Source: Rubellimicrobium aerolatum
GTDB lineage: Bacteria > Pseudomonadota > Alphaproteobacteria > Rhodobacterales > Rhodobacteraceae
Reading direction: 5' to 3'
Assembly (NCBI RefSeq): GCF_017872975.1
Contig: NZ_JAGGJP010000009.1
Location: forward strand, 62,001-126,000
DNA length: 64,000 bases
The translations under genes and the position numbers were made by a program. Each line of letters starts with the position of its first letter. Within the stretch, counting starts at the first letter, position 1. A model generated the notes under the pieces. That model was not told where the DNA came from. It ran no database searches and saw nothing but the letters and a program-made list of their open reading frames with translations. Positions 37,261-45,070 of the stretch are shown here, in pieces.

Positions 37261-39174
37261 TCAGAAGTCATTGAGGGGGTCCGGGGGAGCGGCGGAGGCG
37301 GACGCGGCCACGCCGACGGGGCGGCCGTCGCGGTCGCGCGGCGCGGCGCGGAAACGGGCGGCGAAGTCGCGGGCGAGGCGGATGCCCTCGTACTGGCTCA
37401 GCGAGGACTTGCCCTTGTCGAACCGCTTGCCGGTGTGCGGATGCTTCCAGACCCGGCTCTTGGTCGCGACCTGCTTGGTCAGGCTGGTGGGCTGCCGCGT
37501 GTTCCATCCGCGCTCGATGAAGTAGTAGTTGATGGCGTCCACCATCTCGCGCGACTGGATCACGTCGCCCGCGTCCCCCGTGACCTCGCAGGCCATCATC
37601 AGGAAGGCGTTGAGCGGGTCGCTGTCCTCGCGGTACTCGCCCGTGGCCTCCTGCACCGAGGCGGGCGGGGCCAGCCCCTGCTCCAGGACCATCAGCGCGC
37701 CCTGGACCAGCCAGGCCATGATGCCCGCCCCTTCCCGCGACAGGAGCTTCTCGACGAAGCGCTCGTCCTGCTCACTCTCGGGGATGGTGACGCTGAACGG
37801 CACCAGCAGGATGCGCCGCCAGATGCCCATGTCGGTGCCCGAGATCTCGGGCTTGTAGTTCGACCCCATGGTGATCTTGAAGAACGGGTCGATCTCGATC
37901 TGCGAGCCGTAGTTCGGCCGCACCGGGATCGGCTCGCCGCCGGTCATCGCCTTGACGATGCCCTCCTGCAGGGCGACCCCCTTCTCGGGCTCCGAGGTCC
38001 GCACCAGGCGCGCGTTGATCAGCGGGATCAGGTCCGGCGTCGCATCCGCCCCGCCCCGCTTGTTGTCCCCCGTGATCGTCTCGATCTTCATGGTGGCGGC
38101 GTAGTTCCCCAGGAGCCGCGCGATCGTGTCGACCAGCACCGATTTCCCGTTCGCCCCATCCCCGTAGAAGATCGCCATCTTCGACGACTTGAGCCCCAGC
38201 GCGTTGAGCCCGAGCCAGCGCTGGACGAACTGCCGCATCGCCAGGTCCGGCAGCACCCGCTCCAGGAAGGCCACCCACAGGTCGCAGGCCGCGTCCGGGT
38301 CGTAGGCGAATGGGGCCAGCTTGGTGATCCGCCGCGCCCGGTCGTGCGCCAGGACCTCGACCTCGGCCCGCTTGCGCCCGCCCTCCACCTCCACCCGGAA
38401 CCGCAGCAGCCCCGACAGGGTGTTGAGCTCGAGCGGGTTGCTGTCGAGATCGCCGATCGGCACCGACAGCCGTGTGCGGCTCTGGTCGATCATGTTCTTG
38501 ATCTTGTCGCCGTTGCCCGAGGCCAGCGCGAAGGCCTTGAGGTGCCCGGCCACCGCCTTGTGCTTGGCCAGCCGCTTGCGGGCCTTCTCCAGCTCGCCCG
38601 TGACCTGCTTCAGCTCGGCCTCGTAGCCCTCGGGCCGCTGGCCCTCCGGCAGGAGGATCAGCTCCTCCTCCCGCGCCCGCAGCTTGCCCTCCCGCGCGAT
38701 CAGCACCGACACGACGCCCGCCACGTCGACGTGCCGCTCCTCCAGAGCGATCAGCTCGTGCATGGTCTGCGCCCGTTCCAGCACGCGCAGGGCCTTCTCG
38801 TCCTCGGCGTAATGGGTGCCCGCCCAGACGAACCAGCGGTCGAGCTGCGCCACGTACATCAGGTCGCGCCCGTGGTGGATGGCGAAGCGCCGCCCGTTGC
38901 CCACGTCGTTGAGCGGCTGCTTCGCGGCCAGCGCCACGGGATCCTCGGGACCTTGGTCGCCATCGCCGTCAGGGCCGCCTTGGGGGTCCGGGGGCCCATC
39001 CGGCCCGTCGAAGTCCGGCGGCGGCAGCTCGCCACCCGTGTCCTGGTCGTCGGACCCGGCATCGCCCGCCCCGTCCCCCGCGACCGGCACCCCGCCCATG
39101 TCGATGTCCTCAACCGTGATCGCAGCGCCGAACGTCTCTTGGAGCCGGGCTTGCAGGTCTTCAGCCGGGATCAT
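37261..39174 (-). CDS. phage/plasmid primase-helicase, P4/D5 family
   Basis: A 637-aa replicative protein. The N-terminal 90 residues are acidic and disordered (PPDPQGGPDGDGD). A D5-N-type region follows (about 100-330), then an SF3 helicase domain with Walker A GDGANGKS in MAIFYGDGANGKSVLVDTIA, and a C-terminal winged-helix part (ATKSRVWKHPHTGKRFDKG). The ATG overlaps the Bro-N gene stop. It should unwind the phage origin; priming may be shared with the CHC2/Toprim protein at 41678. Confidence 0.85.
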   Translation of the reverse strand: MIPAEDLQARLQETFGAAITVEDIDMGGVPVAGDGAGDAGSDDQDTGGELPPPDFDGPDGPPDPQGGPDGDGDQGPEDPVALAAKQPLNDVGNGRRFAIHHGRDLMYVAQLDRWFVWAGTHYAEDEKALRVLERAQTMHELIALEERHVDVAGVVSVLIAREGKLRAREEELILLPEGQRPEGYEAELKQVTGELEKARKRLAKHKAVAGHLKAFALASGNGDKIKNMIDQSRTRLSVPIGDLDSNPLELNTLSGLLRFRVEVEGGRKRAEVEVLAHDRARRITKLAPFAYDPDAACDLWVAFLERVLPDLAMRQFVQRWLGLNALGLKSSKMAIFYGDGANGKSVLVDTIARLLGNYAATMKIETITGDNKRGGADATPDLIPLINARLVRTSEPEKGVALQEGIVKAMTGGEPIPVRPNYGSQIEIDPFFKITMGSNYKPEISGTDMGIWRRILLVPFSVTIPESEQDERFVEKLLSREGAGIMAWLVQGALMVLEQGLAPPASVQEATGEYREDSDPLNAFLMMACEVTGDAGDVIQSREMVDAINYYFIERGWNTRQPTSLTKQVATKSRVWKHPHTGKRFDKGKSSLSQYEGIRLARDFAARFRAAPRDRDGRPVGVAASASAAPPDPLNDF

Positions 39175-40004
39175 TCCCCGTCCTCCTTGAGCCGCAGCCC
39201 CCGATAGCCCGAGGCGCTCGACTTCGCGGGCTCGACCTCGGGGCCGAGCAGGTCCGGCGTCTCGCGCACGATGGTGGCCATCCGCTTGGCGAACAGCGGG
39301 AAGGGCCAGCCCGGCTCGCCCGCCTCCGCGCGCCACGCCTCGAAGGCCAGCCACAGCGCCGAGGTGCGGACGAAGTGGTTGTCGCCGCCCGGCTCGCAGC
39401 AGGCGATCAGGAACCGCGCCATCACGTCGCCTGGCCCCCGGCCCCGGCTCCGCGCGGCCTCCGGCAGCGGCGGCAGCGGCGATTCGGCCCACAGCGCGCG
39501 GGCCGCCTCGCGCCCCGCCACCTTGCGCGTCAGCTCGATCAGCCGCAGCCAGCCCTCGACCGTCTCGGGCCGCGACGGCATGAGCGCCTCCGGCTCCCGG
39601 CCTTCGATCTCGTAACGACCCGTCCGGCGCAGCGCCGGCACTACCTGCGAGGTGATCCATTTGCGGAACCGCTTGGCCTCGGGCTTCCGGCTGGTCAGGA
39701 CGAGGGCGTAGAGGCCCGACTCCGAAATGATGATCAGCTTGCGCGCGCCGCCCCTTTGACCCTCAGCACTGCTTAGGGTCATTCCGTTGGCATGGAGGGC
39801 GTCAGCACTGATGACCTTCTTCTCGTCGTCATCGAGGCCAGCGACTGCCATCGTCGGATTTGAGTGGCCCAGCACCCGGCACACGTCGGCGGCGACGAAC
39901 CACGGCTCCCCGTCGATCATCACGATGCGAACGGGCTGGCTGACCTCCTCCCCGTCCTCGGTGGGATCGGCGGCGAAGTCGAAGATGATGAGATCGTCAC
40001 CCAC
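39171..40004 (-). CDS. Bro-N domain (antirepressor-like) protein
   Basis: A 277-aa protein with an N-terminal Bro-N domain (EPWFVAADVCRVLGHSNPTM, then LIIISESGLYALVLTSRKPE, then FRKWITSQVVPALRRTG), the DNA-binding fold of phage antirepressors. The C-terminal half resembles a winged-helix region of D5-type replication proteins (FLIACCEPGGDNHFVRTSAL). It is coupled to the helicase gene downstream, so it may act in replication or early regulation. Confidence 0.82.
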   Translation of the reverse strand: MGDDLIIFDFAADPTEDGEEVSQPVRIVMIDGEPWFVAADVCRVLGHSNPTMAVAGLDDDEKKVISADALHANGMTLSSAEGQRGGARKLIIISESGLYALVLTSRKPEAKRFRKWITSQVVPALRRTGRYEIEGREPEALMPSRPETVEGWLRLIELTRKVAGREAARALWAESPLPPLPEAARSRGRGPGDVMARFLIACCEPGGDNHFVRTSALWLAFEAWRAEAGEPGWPFPLFAKRMATIVRETPDLLGPEVEPAKSSASGYRGLRLKEDGE

Positions 40005-40335
40005 GGCGCACCTCCGCCTTCGGCTGGTGGGGACTGGACAGCCGCAGTCGCGCCCGCGCGCGCTCGGCCAAGCCGGGCAACTGCTCCGCCCAGGTGGTGC
40101 CGTCCGCGTCGTGGATCACGGCGATCTGCGCGTCGGCGTCGTCCAGGCTCACCACGTCGCGGGTGAGGATCGCCTCCCCGACCGCCTTGTAGGCGGCGTA
40201 GAAGGCGTCCACCGGCGCGTCGCTCAGCCAGCGCCGGTTGGTGAGGTCGAGGAAGGCGTCATACAGCGCCGCCAGCTCGCGCGAGGTGCAGGCGTCGAGG
40301 TCCAGGGTCAGCGTCAAAAGGGGGTGTTCGGCCAT
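39997..40335 (-). CDS. phage protein of unknown function
   Basis: A 112-aa acidic protein; the N-terminal half is helical (CTSRELAALYDAFLDLTNRR), the C-terminal half has [27 protein letters not shown] ribosome site lies about 8 bp before the ATG. The C-terminus overlaps the Bro-N gene start by 8 bp. The folded 40401-40529 segment lies 65 bp upstream and could be its 5' leader. No family recognised. Confidence 0.65.
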   Translation of the reverse strand: MAEHPLLTLTLDLDACTSRELAALYDAFLDLTNRRWLSDAPVDAFYAAYKAVGEAILTRDVVSLDDADAQIAVIHDADGTTWAEQLPGLAERARARLRLSSPHQPKAEVRRG

Positions 40336-40400
40336 GGCCGGTCTCCTCAGGTTCGGATGAACCCGGCGACCAGCTCTCACCCTGGTGGCCGGGCAACGCA

Positions 40401-40529
40401 GGGTTGAGAGACCGCCCTGAGGAGCGGCGAGCCTTGCGGCTCCCCTACGCGCCCGACCATAAGGAACGCCGCCCCCGAGACGGGTAGCGGCGTGCGGATG
40501 CACCTCAGCTATAGACGGGCTCTCAACCC
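40401..40529. ncRNA. candidate structured RNA (strand undetermined)
   Basis: A 129-nt intergenic segment with nested helices seen by eye: P1 GGGTTGAGAG / CTCTCAACCC (40401-40410 with 40520-40529), extended by three pairs after one mismatch; P2 CTGAGG / CCTCAG (40417-40422, 40503-40508); P3 GAGCC-TTGC-GGCTC (40429-40442); P4 ACGCCGC / GCGGCGT (40466-40472, 40487-40493) with an inner CCCG-AGA-CGGG. It is a multibranch fold with no ORF. It may be a leader of the minus-strand operon or a free RNA. No known class recognised. Confidence 0.5.
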
Positions 40530-40600
40530 CGACCGGCCCTTTTCTGACCGGCAGGCTCAGGTTGCGCGCAGGCGGAACGGAAGTCAAGGCCGGTTTCCGC

Positions 40601-40641
40601 ATCACGAAAACCCTTGCGCCCGGCATTTTTCGTGATACATT
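40601..40641 (+). promoter_or_regulatory. brnTA operator/promoter
   Basis: A perfect 10-bp inverted repeat ATCACGAAAA / TTTTCGTGAT (40601-40610, 40627-40636) flanks TTGCGC (-35-like, 40614). TACATT (-10-like, 40636) follows 16 bp later. The predicted start is at the brnT ATG. BrnA antitoxins of the ribbon-helix-helix class repress their own promoters, so this is probably the BrnA site. Confidence 0.65.
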
Positions 40642-40648
40642 ATCCCCC

Positions 40649-40894
40649 ATGAAGATCGTGTGGGATGAACCGAAGCGGCAAGCGACCCTGAAGGATCGGG
40701 GCCTCGACTTCGCCGACCTGACACCGGAGTTCTTCGCGGCCGCGCTGGTTCGTCCAGCGAAGGAAGGCCGATTGATGGCTTTGGGCCGGCTCGATGGCCG
40801 CATCCTGGCCGTCGTCGTCCGGCTCCTGGGCCGCGAGGCGCTCTCGGTCATCTCCATGCGGCCGGCCAGCAAGAAAGAAAGGGCGCTGCTATGA
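40649..40894 (+). CDS. brnT: BrnT family toxin (ribonuclease)
   Basis: An 81-aa RelE-fold toxin. MKIVWDEPKRQATLKDRGLD at the start and the late VISMRPASKKER are the BrnT signatures (His is often present in the KH-RG-like part; here it is DRG). It cleaves RNA and is neutralised by BrnA. There is no ribosome site; it may be leaderless. The stop overlaps the brnA ATG. Together they point against the surrounding minus-strand genes, so they are an inserted cargo unit. Confidence 0.88.
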   Translation: MKIVWDEPKRQATLKDRGLDFADLTPEFFAAALVRPAKEGRLMALGRLDGRILAVVVRLLGREALSVISMRPASKKERALL

Positions 40895-41208
40895 CCAGGA
40901 AGAATCTCATGACGGAGTTCGAGCCGGGGCACGGCTTTACCCAGGAGGACTGGGACGAGGTGAAGGAGGCCGAGGCCGAGTCCACCGACGAGGAGCTGGC
41001 GCAGTTCCGCCCGATGTCCGAGGCGATGCCCGACCTCTATGCCGCCCTTCAGGAGGAGATCGCCCGCCGGCCGGGCCGCCCCAAGTCGCCCGCGCCCAAG
41101 GTGCAGGTCTCCCTGCGCCTCGACCCCGACGTGCTCGACAAGTTCCGGGCCACCGGCAAGGGCTGGCAGGGCCGCGTCAACGCCGCGCTGAGGGCGGCGA
41201 AGCTCTGA
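40891..41208 (+). CDS. brnA: BrnA family antitoxin
   Basis: A 105-aa acidic antitoxin. The N-terminal EFEPGHGFTQEDWDEVKEAE is BrnT-binding-like and the C-terminal ribbon-helix-helix VQVSLRLDPDVLDKFRATGK binds DNA and represses the pair. Its ATG overlaps the brnT stop (ATGA). The likely operator is the inverted repeat at 40601. Confidence 0.88.
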   Translation: MTRKNLMTEFEPGHGFTQEDWDEVKEAEAESTDEELAQFRPMSEAMPDLYAALQEEIARRPGRPKSPAPKVQVSLRLDPDVLDKFRATGKGWQGRVNAALRAAKL

Positions 41209-41225
41209 TCCACGGCGGGGCGCGC

Positions 41226-41681
41226 TCACGACCGCCCCTCCGCGTCCGCGATCATTCCGGCGAGCCGCGCGTGCGCCTCCTCCAGCAGCCGCACCGTCCC
41301 GCCATCGATGTCGGCCCACCACAGCAGCCGGATGACCTCCGCGACCGCCCCCTGGAACTCCGCCAGCACCCCGTCGAACCGCGCGTGATCGCGCTCGGTG
41401 CGCCCCTGCGGCCCCGGCCGGCCCCACAGCCGCCGCTCGTGCTCGCGCGCGACGTACCAGGCCGCCTTGCGCAGGTCCGGGGCGGCCGCGCCCTTGAGCC
41501 CCGCCCGCCACAGGTACTTGACCGCGTTGCCGAGGCAGAACCCCATCGCCTCGGTCATGGCGATGCACTCGACCGACCGCGAGGTGTAGTGGCCGGGCCG
41601 GGTCACCGGATCGGCCGCGCCGGCGCGGGCCGACCGGAACACGGGCCCGGCCTCGGCCGGGACGGGGGTGGCGTGGATCAT
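41226..41681 (-). CDS. DUF3310 protein (SaV-like nucleotide kinase family)
   Basis: A 151-aa protein with the DUF3310 core: HYTSRSVECIAMTEAM, then GFCLGNAVKYLWRAGLKG and LRKAAWYVAREHERR. The family occurs in phage replication modules and is annotated as a nucleotide-kinase-related fold; the enzymatic role is not certain. The ATG overlaps the primase stop. Confidence 0.82.
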   Translation of the reverse strand: MIHATPVPAEAGPVFRSARAGAADPVTRPGHYTSRSVECIAMTEAMGFCLGNAVKYLWRAGLKGAAAPDLRKAAWYVAREHERRLWGRPGPQGRTERDHARFDGVLAEFQGAVAEVIRLLWWADIDGGTVRLLEEAHARLAGMIADAEGRS

Positions 41682-42832
41682 GATGTCCCTCTCGCGCCGG
41701 CGGTCCCGGCGTCCATCAGCAGGTCGTTGAGATCGCGGCCCTCGCCCGGATGGACGATCGACGCGCGCGTGACGGTGGGCACCCGGGCCCGGGCGCGCCG
41801 CAGCCCCGCGAGGAGCTTGGCGCGCGTCAGGCGGGGATCGCTGTCCCCGTCCTGGATGAAGAGGAGCCACTCGACCCCGCGCGGCGGCAGGAACGCCTCG
41901 TGCTCGTCGAGGTCGGGGACGCCGGCATACTTCATGCCCTCGCCCCGCATGATGCGCGCCCCGCCCATGTGGCCGAGGTCGATCCCCGCCCAGTAGGCCG
42001 CCCCGGGGATGGCGTCGGCGGCCAGCGCCGGCAGCGTCGTCTCGATGCCCTCGCCCATCACCAGCGCCCGGAACGCCTCGCCCCGATGGTGGCTCAGCCG
42101 GATCGCGCCGCGCCGCTTGCTGCCCCAGACCTTCTTGGCCGGGCGCGGCCGTCCGGCGGCGTCCAGCCCGAGGTCCGCCTTGCCCTTGGGCCGGCTCAGG
42201 TCCAGCCAGGTCCGGTGCACGCCGATCAGCCCGCCGTTCGGCCCCTGGATCAGCGCCAGCATCGCCGGGCCGCGGTGGATCGTCTCGGGCTTGCCGCCCT
42301 CCTGGATCACGTAGGCCAGGTCGGGCGCGTAGCGCAGCACGGCCGGCGGCGCGTCGACGATGGACGCAGGCATCGCCCGCAGCGCGAGGTAGTCGGCGAC
42401 CGGCGACCCCTTGGCCTCCCGTCCGCCCCGCCAGAGCGCCCGCGCCGAGGCGATGGCCTCCCCCCGCCGCCGCTCCGCCTCGGCCTCGCGCCGCGCCAGC
42501 TCGCGCGCGTGCGCCTCGTCCCGCCGCGCCCGCTCCTCGGGGTCGATCTCGACGGCCGCGCCGCCCTCCAGCCAGGTAAGAGCCCCCGCGAGGTCGCACC
42601 CCAGCACCAGCCGCACGAGGCTGATCGCGTCGCCCTTGGCCTCGCAGCGGCGGCAGTTGAAGACGTTCTTGCGGACGTTGATCCCGAAGCGGTCCACGCC
42701 CCCGCAGGCCGGACAGGGCCCCACCAGCTCGCCCGACACCCGCGACAGCCCTTGGACGCCCAGCATCTCGGCAACGCGGGCCACCTCGCGGCGCCGCGCG
42801 TCCTGAAGGCGGGGATCCTCCGCGACGGCCAT
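41678..42832 (-). CDS. CHC2 zinc-finger / Toprim primase-like protein
   Basis: A 384-aa protein with an N-terminal zinc finger (CPACGGVDRFGINVRKNVFN then CRRC). A middle linker rich in Arg/Glu follows, then a Toprim domain whose ALVMGEGIETTLPAL gives the catalytic Glu. The late LLFIQDGDSD gives the acidic metal-binding pair. It makes RNA primers or supports priming. The helicase partner is the D5 protein at 37261, so the primase is split over two genes. Overlaps its neighbours by 4 bp (ATGA). Confidence 0.85.
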   Translation of the reverse strand: MAVAEDPRLQDARRREVARVAEMLGVQGLSRVSGELVGPCPACGGVDRFGINVRKNVFNCRRCEAKGDAISLVRLVLGCDLAGALTWLEGGAAVEIDPEERARRDEAHARELARREAEAERRRGEAIASARALWRGGREAKGSPVADYLALRAMPASIVDAPPAVLRYAPDLAYVIQEGGKPETIHRGPAMLALIQGPNGGLIGVHRTWLDLSRPKGKADLGLDAAGRPRPAKKVWGSKRRGAIRLSHHRGEAFRALVMGEGIETTLPALAADAIPGAAYWAGIDLGHMGGARIMRGEGMKYAGVPDLDEHEAFLPPRGVEWLLFIQDGDSDPRLTRAKLLAGLRRARARVPTVTRASIVHPGEGRDLNDLLMDAGTAGARGTS

Positions 42833-43152
42833 CAGAAGCCCGCCCGGCTGTGGATGACCTGCACCAGCACGTCGCGCAGCCGCCAGTCGCGGGAATGCTG
42901 CGACTCGTCGCTCGGGATCGCGCCGATCACGCGCTCGGCGGCGATCCGCAGCCCCAGCACCCGGTCGTCCTCGACCAGCGCCAGCTCGTCGCACAGAGCG
43001 CGCATCCGGCCCCGGCACTGGGCGCGCAGCTCGGCCCCCCACCCCAACAGGTACAGCGTGGTGGCATCGATCAGCCGCAGCGCCGCGCGGCGCTCCAACT
43101 CCGTCAGGGGCTTGGCCAGGGACCGGATCGGAGGGGTCCCGCCGTCAGCCAC
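42832..43152 (-). CDS. phage protein of unknown function
   Basis: A 106-aa protein with a GTG start at 43152, chosen because codon quality begins there and the stop of the preceding gene lies 8 bp into it. Helical, with LTELERRAALRLIDATTLYL and RGRMRALCDELALVEDDRVL. No family recognised. It is ATGA-coupled to the primase gene. Confidence 0.6.
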   Translation of the reverse strand: MADGGTPPIRSLAKPLTELERRAALRLIDATTLYLLGWGAELRAQCRGRMRALCDELALVEDDRVLGLRIAAERVIGAIPSDESQHSRDWRLRDVLVQVIHSRAGF

Positions 43153-43417
43153 GGCCCACCCCCCAGTCCAGCAGGAAGTCCCGCAGCGCCCGGCCCGCGT
43201 CCTCCGGGGCTTCCGCGACGCGGCCCCGGAACGCGCCCAGGGCGGGCTCGGCCAGGTCGCGATCGGCGCGCGGAAGCTGCCCGACGGCCGCCTCGAGCGG
43301 CGCGAGCTCGCGCGCCACGCGCGGCGGCAGGTCGCGCGCCAAGGCCCGCTGCGCCAAGGCCAGCGCCTGCAGGCCGAAGGCCACGCGCGGGCTGTAGGGG
43401 GCATGGGCGAAGCGCAT
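43145..43417 (-). CDS. phage protein of unknown function
   Basis: A 90-aa, largely helical protein (RVAFGLQALALAQRALARDL and later DAGRALRDFLLDWGVGRG). It starts ATGA-coupled to the 306-aa gene and overlaps the next gene by 8 bp. Tight packing in the replication operon is the main support. No family recognised. Confidence 0.6.
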   Translation of the reverse strand: MRFAHAPYSPRVAFGLQALALAQRALARDLPPRVARELAPLEAAVGQLPRADRDLAEPALGAFRGRVAEAPEDAGRALRDFLLDWGVGRG

Positions 43418-44337
43418 CACGCCACCCCCGCGCGAGCGCGCAGCTCGGCCACCAGCCAGCCCTGCCCCTCGACCGTGCAGGCCAGCCGCATCCGGCACCG
43501 CCCGTCCACCACCTGCCGCACCTCGGCCTTGATCGGCGCGCTCAGCCGCTCCCAGCGGGCCAGGGCCACCTCGCGCCGCACCCCGGCCGCCGCGAGCTCG
43601 GCCAGCACCGCCTCCCGCCGCCCACCCAGCAGCCCCTCGACGAGCTGGAGATCGAGCGCCGGCGTCCAGGGCGCGCGGTGGTCCAACTGGTCGAGGTGCC
43701 GCGCCACGGCGTCGCGATCCGCACCCACGCGCGTCGGGGCCGCCGGCGCGGGCCGGTCGAAGCCCGCATGGGCATGATGCCGCTCGCGCAGCACCGGCTT
43801 GTCGGCCACCCGTGTCGCCCGCAGCTCCGCCATCACGGCGGCGACCACGGGGGCCACGGCGGCCGCGCGGGCAGGGGCCGGAGCGGCGGGACGCGCCACG
43901 ACGACGGGCAGCGGCGCCGGCGCGGGCGCGAGGACGGGCATGGGCAGGACCTCCGGCTCGGGACTGGGATCGGGGTGCGAGGCAGCCTCCAGCTCCGGCC
44001 GGCGCACCACCAGGACGACGACGGGCGCCGGTTGCGGATCGGGCGCGGGCGCCGGTTGCGGATTGGGTGTGATTTTCGGATTTGGTTGCGGCAGGGCCTC
44101 CGGCTCCGGCGCGACCGCGACGGACGGCTCACCCCCGCCCGGCAGCACCAGCCCCGTGCGGATGACGATCTCTGCGCCCGGCACCAGGTCCACCCGCGCC
44201 CGGCCCAGCACGGCCAGCGCCTCCTCGACGCGCGCCAGCCGCCGCGACAGCCCGCGCCGCTCGGCCGCGGACAGGTCGGGCAGCCCCAGCGCGACGGCGA
44301 GGCGGGCGGGACGGGACGGCGAAAGGCTCTGCTCCAT
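43417..44337 (-). CDS. Pro/Val-rich phage protein, first gene of the replication operon
   Basis: A 306-aa protein with an N-terminal helical part (LSRRLARVEEALAVLGRARV), a long Pro/Ala/Val-rich linker (about 75-165) with repeated ITPNPQPAPAPDPQPAP-like units, and a helical C-terminal domain (VEGLLGGRREAVLAELAAAG). Unknown function. The ATG at 44337 was chosen over upstream starts because those lie in hairpin-rich non-coding sequence. The probable promoter/operator is at 44550. Confidence 0.6.
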   Translation of the reverse strand: MEQSLSPSRPARLAVALGLPDLSAAERRGLSRRLARVEEALAVLGRARVDLVPGAEIVIRTGLVLPGGGEPSVAVAPEPEALPQPNPKITPNPQPAPAPDPQPAPVVVLVVRRPELEAASHPDPSPEPEVLPMPVLAPAPAPLPVVVARPAAPAPARAAAVAPVVAAVMAELRATRVADKPVLRERHHAHAGFDRPAPAAPTRVGADRDAVARHLDQLDHRAPWTPALDLQLVEGLLGGRREAVLAELAAAGVRREVALARWERLSAPIKAEVRQVVDGRCRMRLACTVEGQGWLVAELRARAGVA

Positions 44338-44549
44338 GATCAATGCTCCGGGCAAAGGAGGGGGACGGATGGCAGTCCGTCCCCCAGGGACGCGCGCCAG
44401 GCAGGGGCGAGGGCGCGCGGAACACGGGGACCCGTCCGCGGTCGGACGCGCGGACGGGCCAGCCCCTGCGCGGGAGGGAGACGCAGGGACATGGGGGCCC
44501 GGACTGTTTCCGCCCGCGCATCCAGTCCGCTCCGTTTCCCTAAAATTGT

Positions 44550-44577
44550 CGCCATACACGCTACGGTTGTATTGGCG
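44550..44577. promoter_or_regulatory. palindromic operator-like site upstream of the replication operon
   Basis: CGCCATACA and TGTATTGGCG form an inverted repeat with a one-base bulge around a 9-bp centre. It lies about 210 bp upstream of the 306-aa gene, in an AT-richer patch. It differs from the TTCGCA-type repressor sites, so a different protein may bind. Confidence 0.45.
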
Positions 44578-44686
44578 GCTGTGGAAAGGCGGGGCGCGGC
44601 GCGCATGGGGGTCAGTCTCGGATGCTCGGGAGGGGGTGAAAGAGGGGCCGGGTCAGGCCGGGTCGTCAGGGGTAGCGGGCGAGGAC

Positions 44687-44745
44687 GCCCGCGCGGCGTG
44701 ACAGCGCCGCGCGGGCCGGCACCCGCGACGGCGGAGCAACCGCCG
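44687..44745. terminator. pair of strong GC hairpins after the cro-like gene
   Basis: A perfect 12-bp inverted repeat GCCCGCGCGGCG / CGCCGCGCGGGC with a 6-nt loop (44687-44716) and a second hairpin CGGCGG-AGCAA-CCGCCG (44729-44745). They lie 28-86 bp past the cro-like stop, between it and the replication operon. This is the tR1-like place in lambda. No U-run follows on either strand, so they may be a Rho-related or processing structure. The rest of the 435-bp gap (44338-44772) holds only the palindrome at 44550. Confidence 0.5.
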
Positions 44746-44772
44746 CGGATGAGGCATGGGGGCCCGTGCCAG

Positions 44773-44997
44773 TCACGGTGCGGGCCCGGCGGTCGTCTCC
44801 TCGGCCAGTGGGAAGAAGTCCTCCCGGCCAAGGGGAAGGCCGTTGGCCTGCGCGACGGCAAGAACCTCGGGCTTGCTGGGATCGGGGATGGACCCGCGAT
44901 CCTTCCAACTCTTGACCGTGGACACGGGGCGTTTGATGGCCGCCGCCATCGGACGGATGCCACCAAACGCATCGACGATTTTGTTGACGTAAGTCAT
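44773..44997 (-). CDS. Cro-like HTH protein
   Basis: A 74-aa protein with one helix-turn-helix (VDAFGGIRPMAAAIKRPVST followed by VKSWKDRG), the Cro/DicA-like form. It is divergent from the CI-like gene with a shared 73-bp operator region. It should favour the lytic programme by repressing the CI promoter. The start at 44997 has no ribosome site. Confidence 0.8.
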   Translation of the reverse strand: MTYVNKIVDAFGGIRPMAAAIKRPVSTVKSWKDRGSIPDPSKPEVLAVAQANGLPLGREDFFPLAEETTAGPAP

Positions 44998-45070
44998 GTT
45001 CGCAAGATGCGCTAATGTCGTTCGCAACGCAAGCGCGATTTGCGAACGGACGACGGGCGCAAAATGCGTC
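44998..45070. promoter_or_regulatory. cI/cro operator region
   Basis: Sites of the form TTCGCA-nnn-TGCG lie at 44998-45014 (GTTCGCA-AGA-TGCGCT) and 45056-45070 (GCGCA-AAA-TGCGTC). Two half-related sites lie between (45020-45034 and 45033-45047, ending TTTGCGAAC). The spacing suggests three or four operators. The same sequence, as a perfect palindrome, occurs at 47442. Confidence 0.6.
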
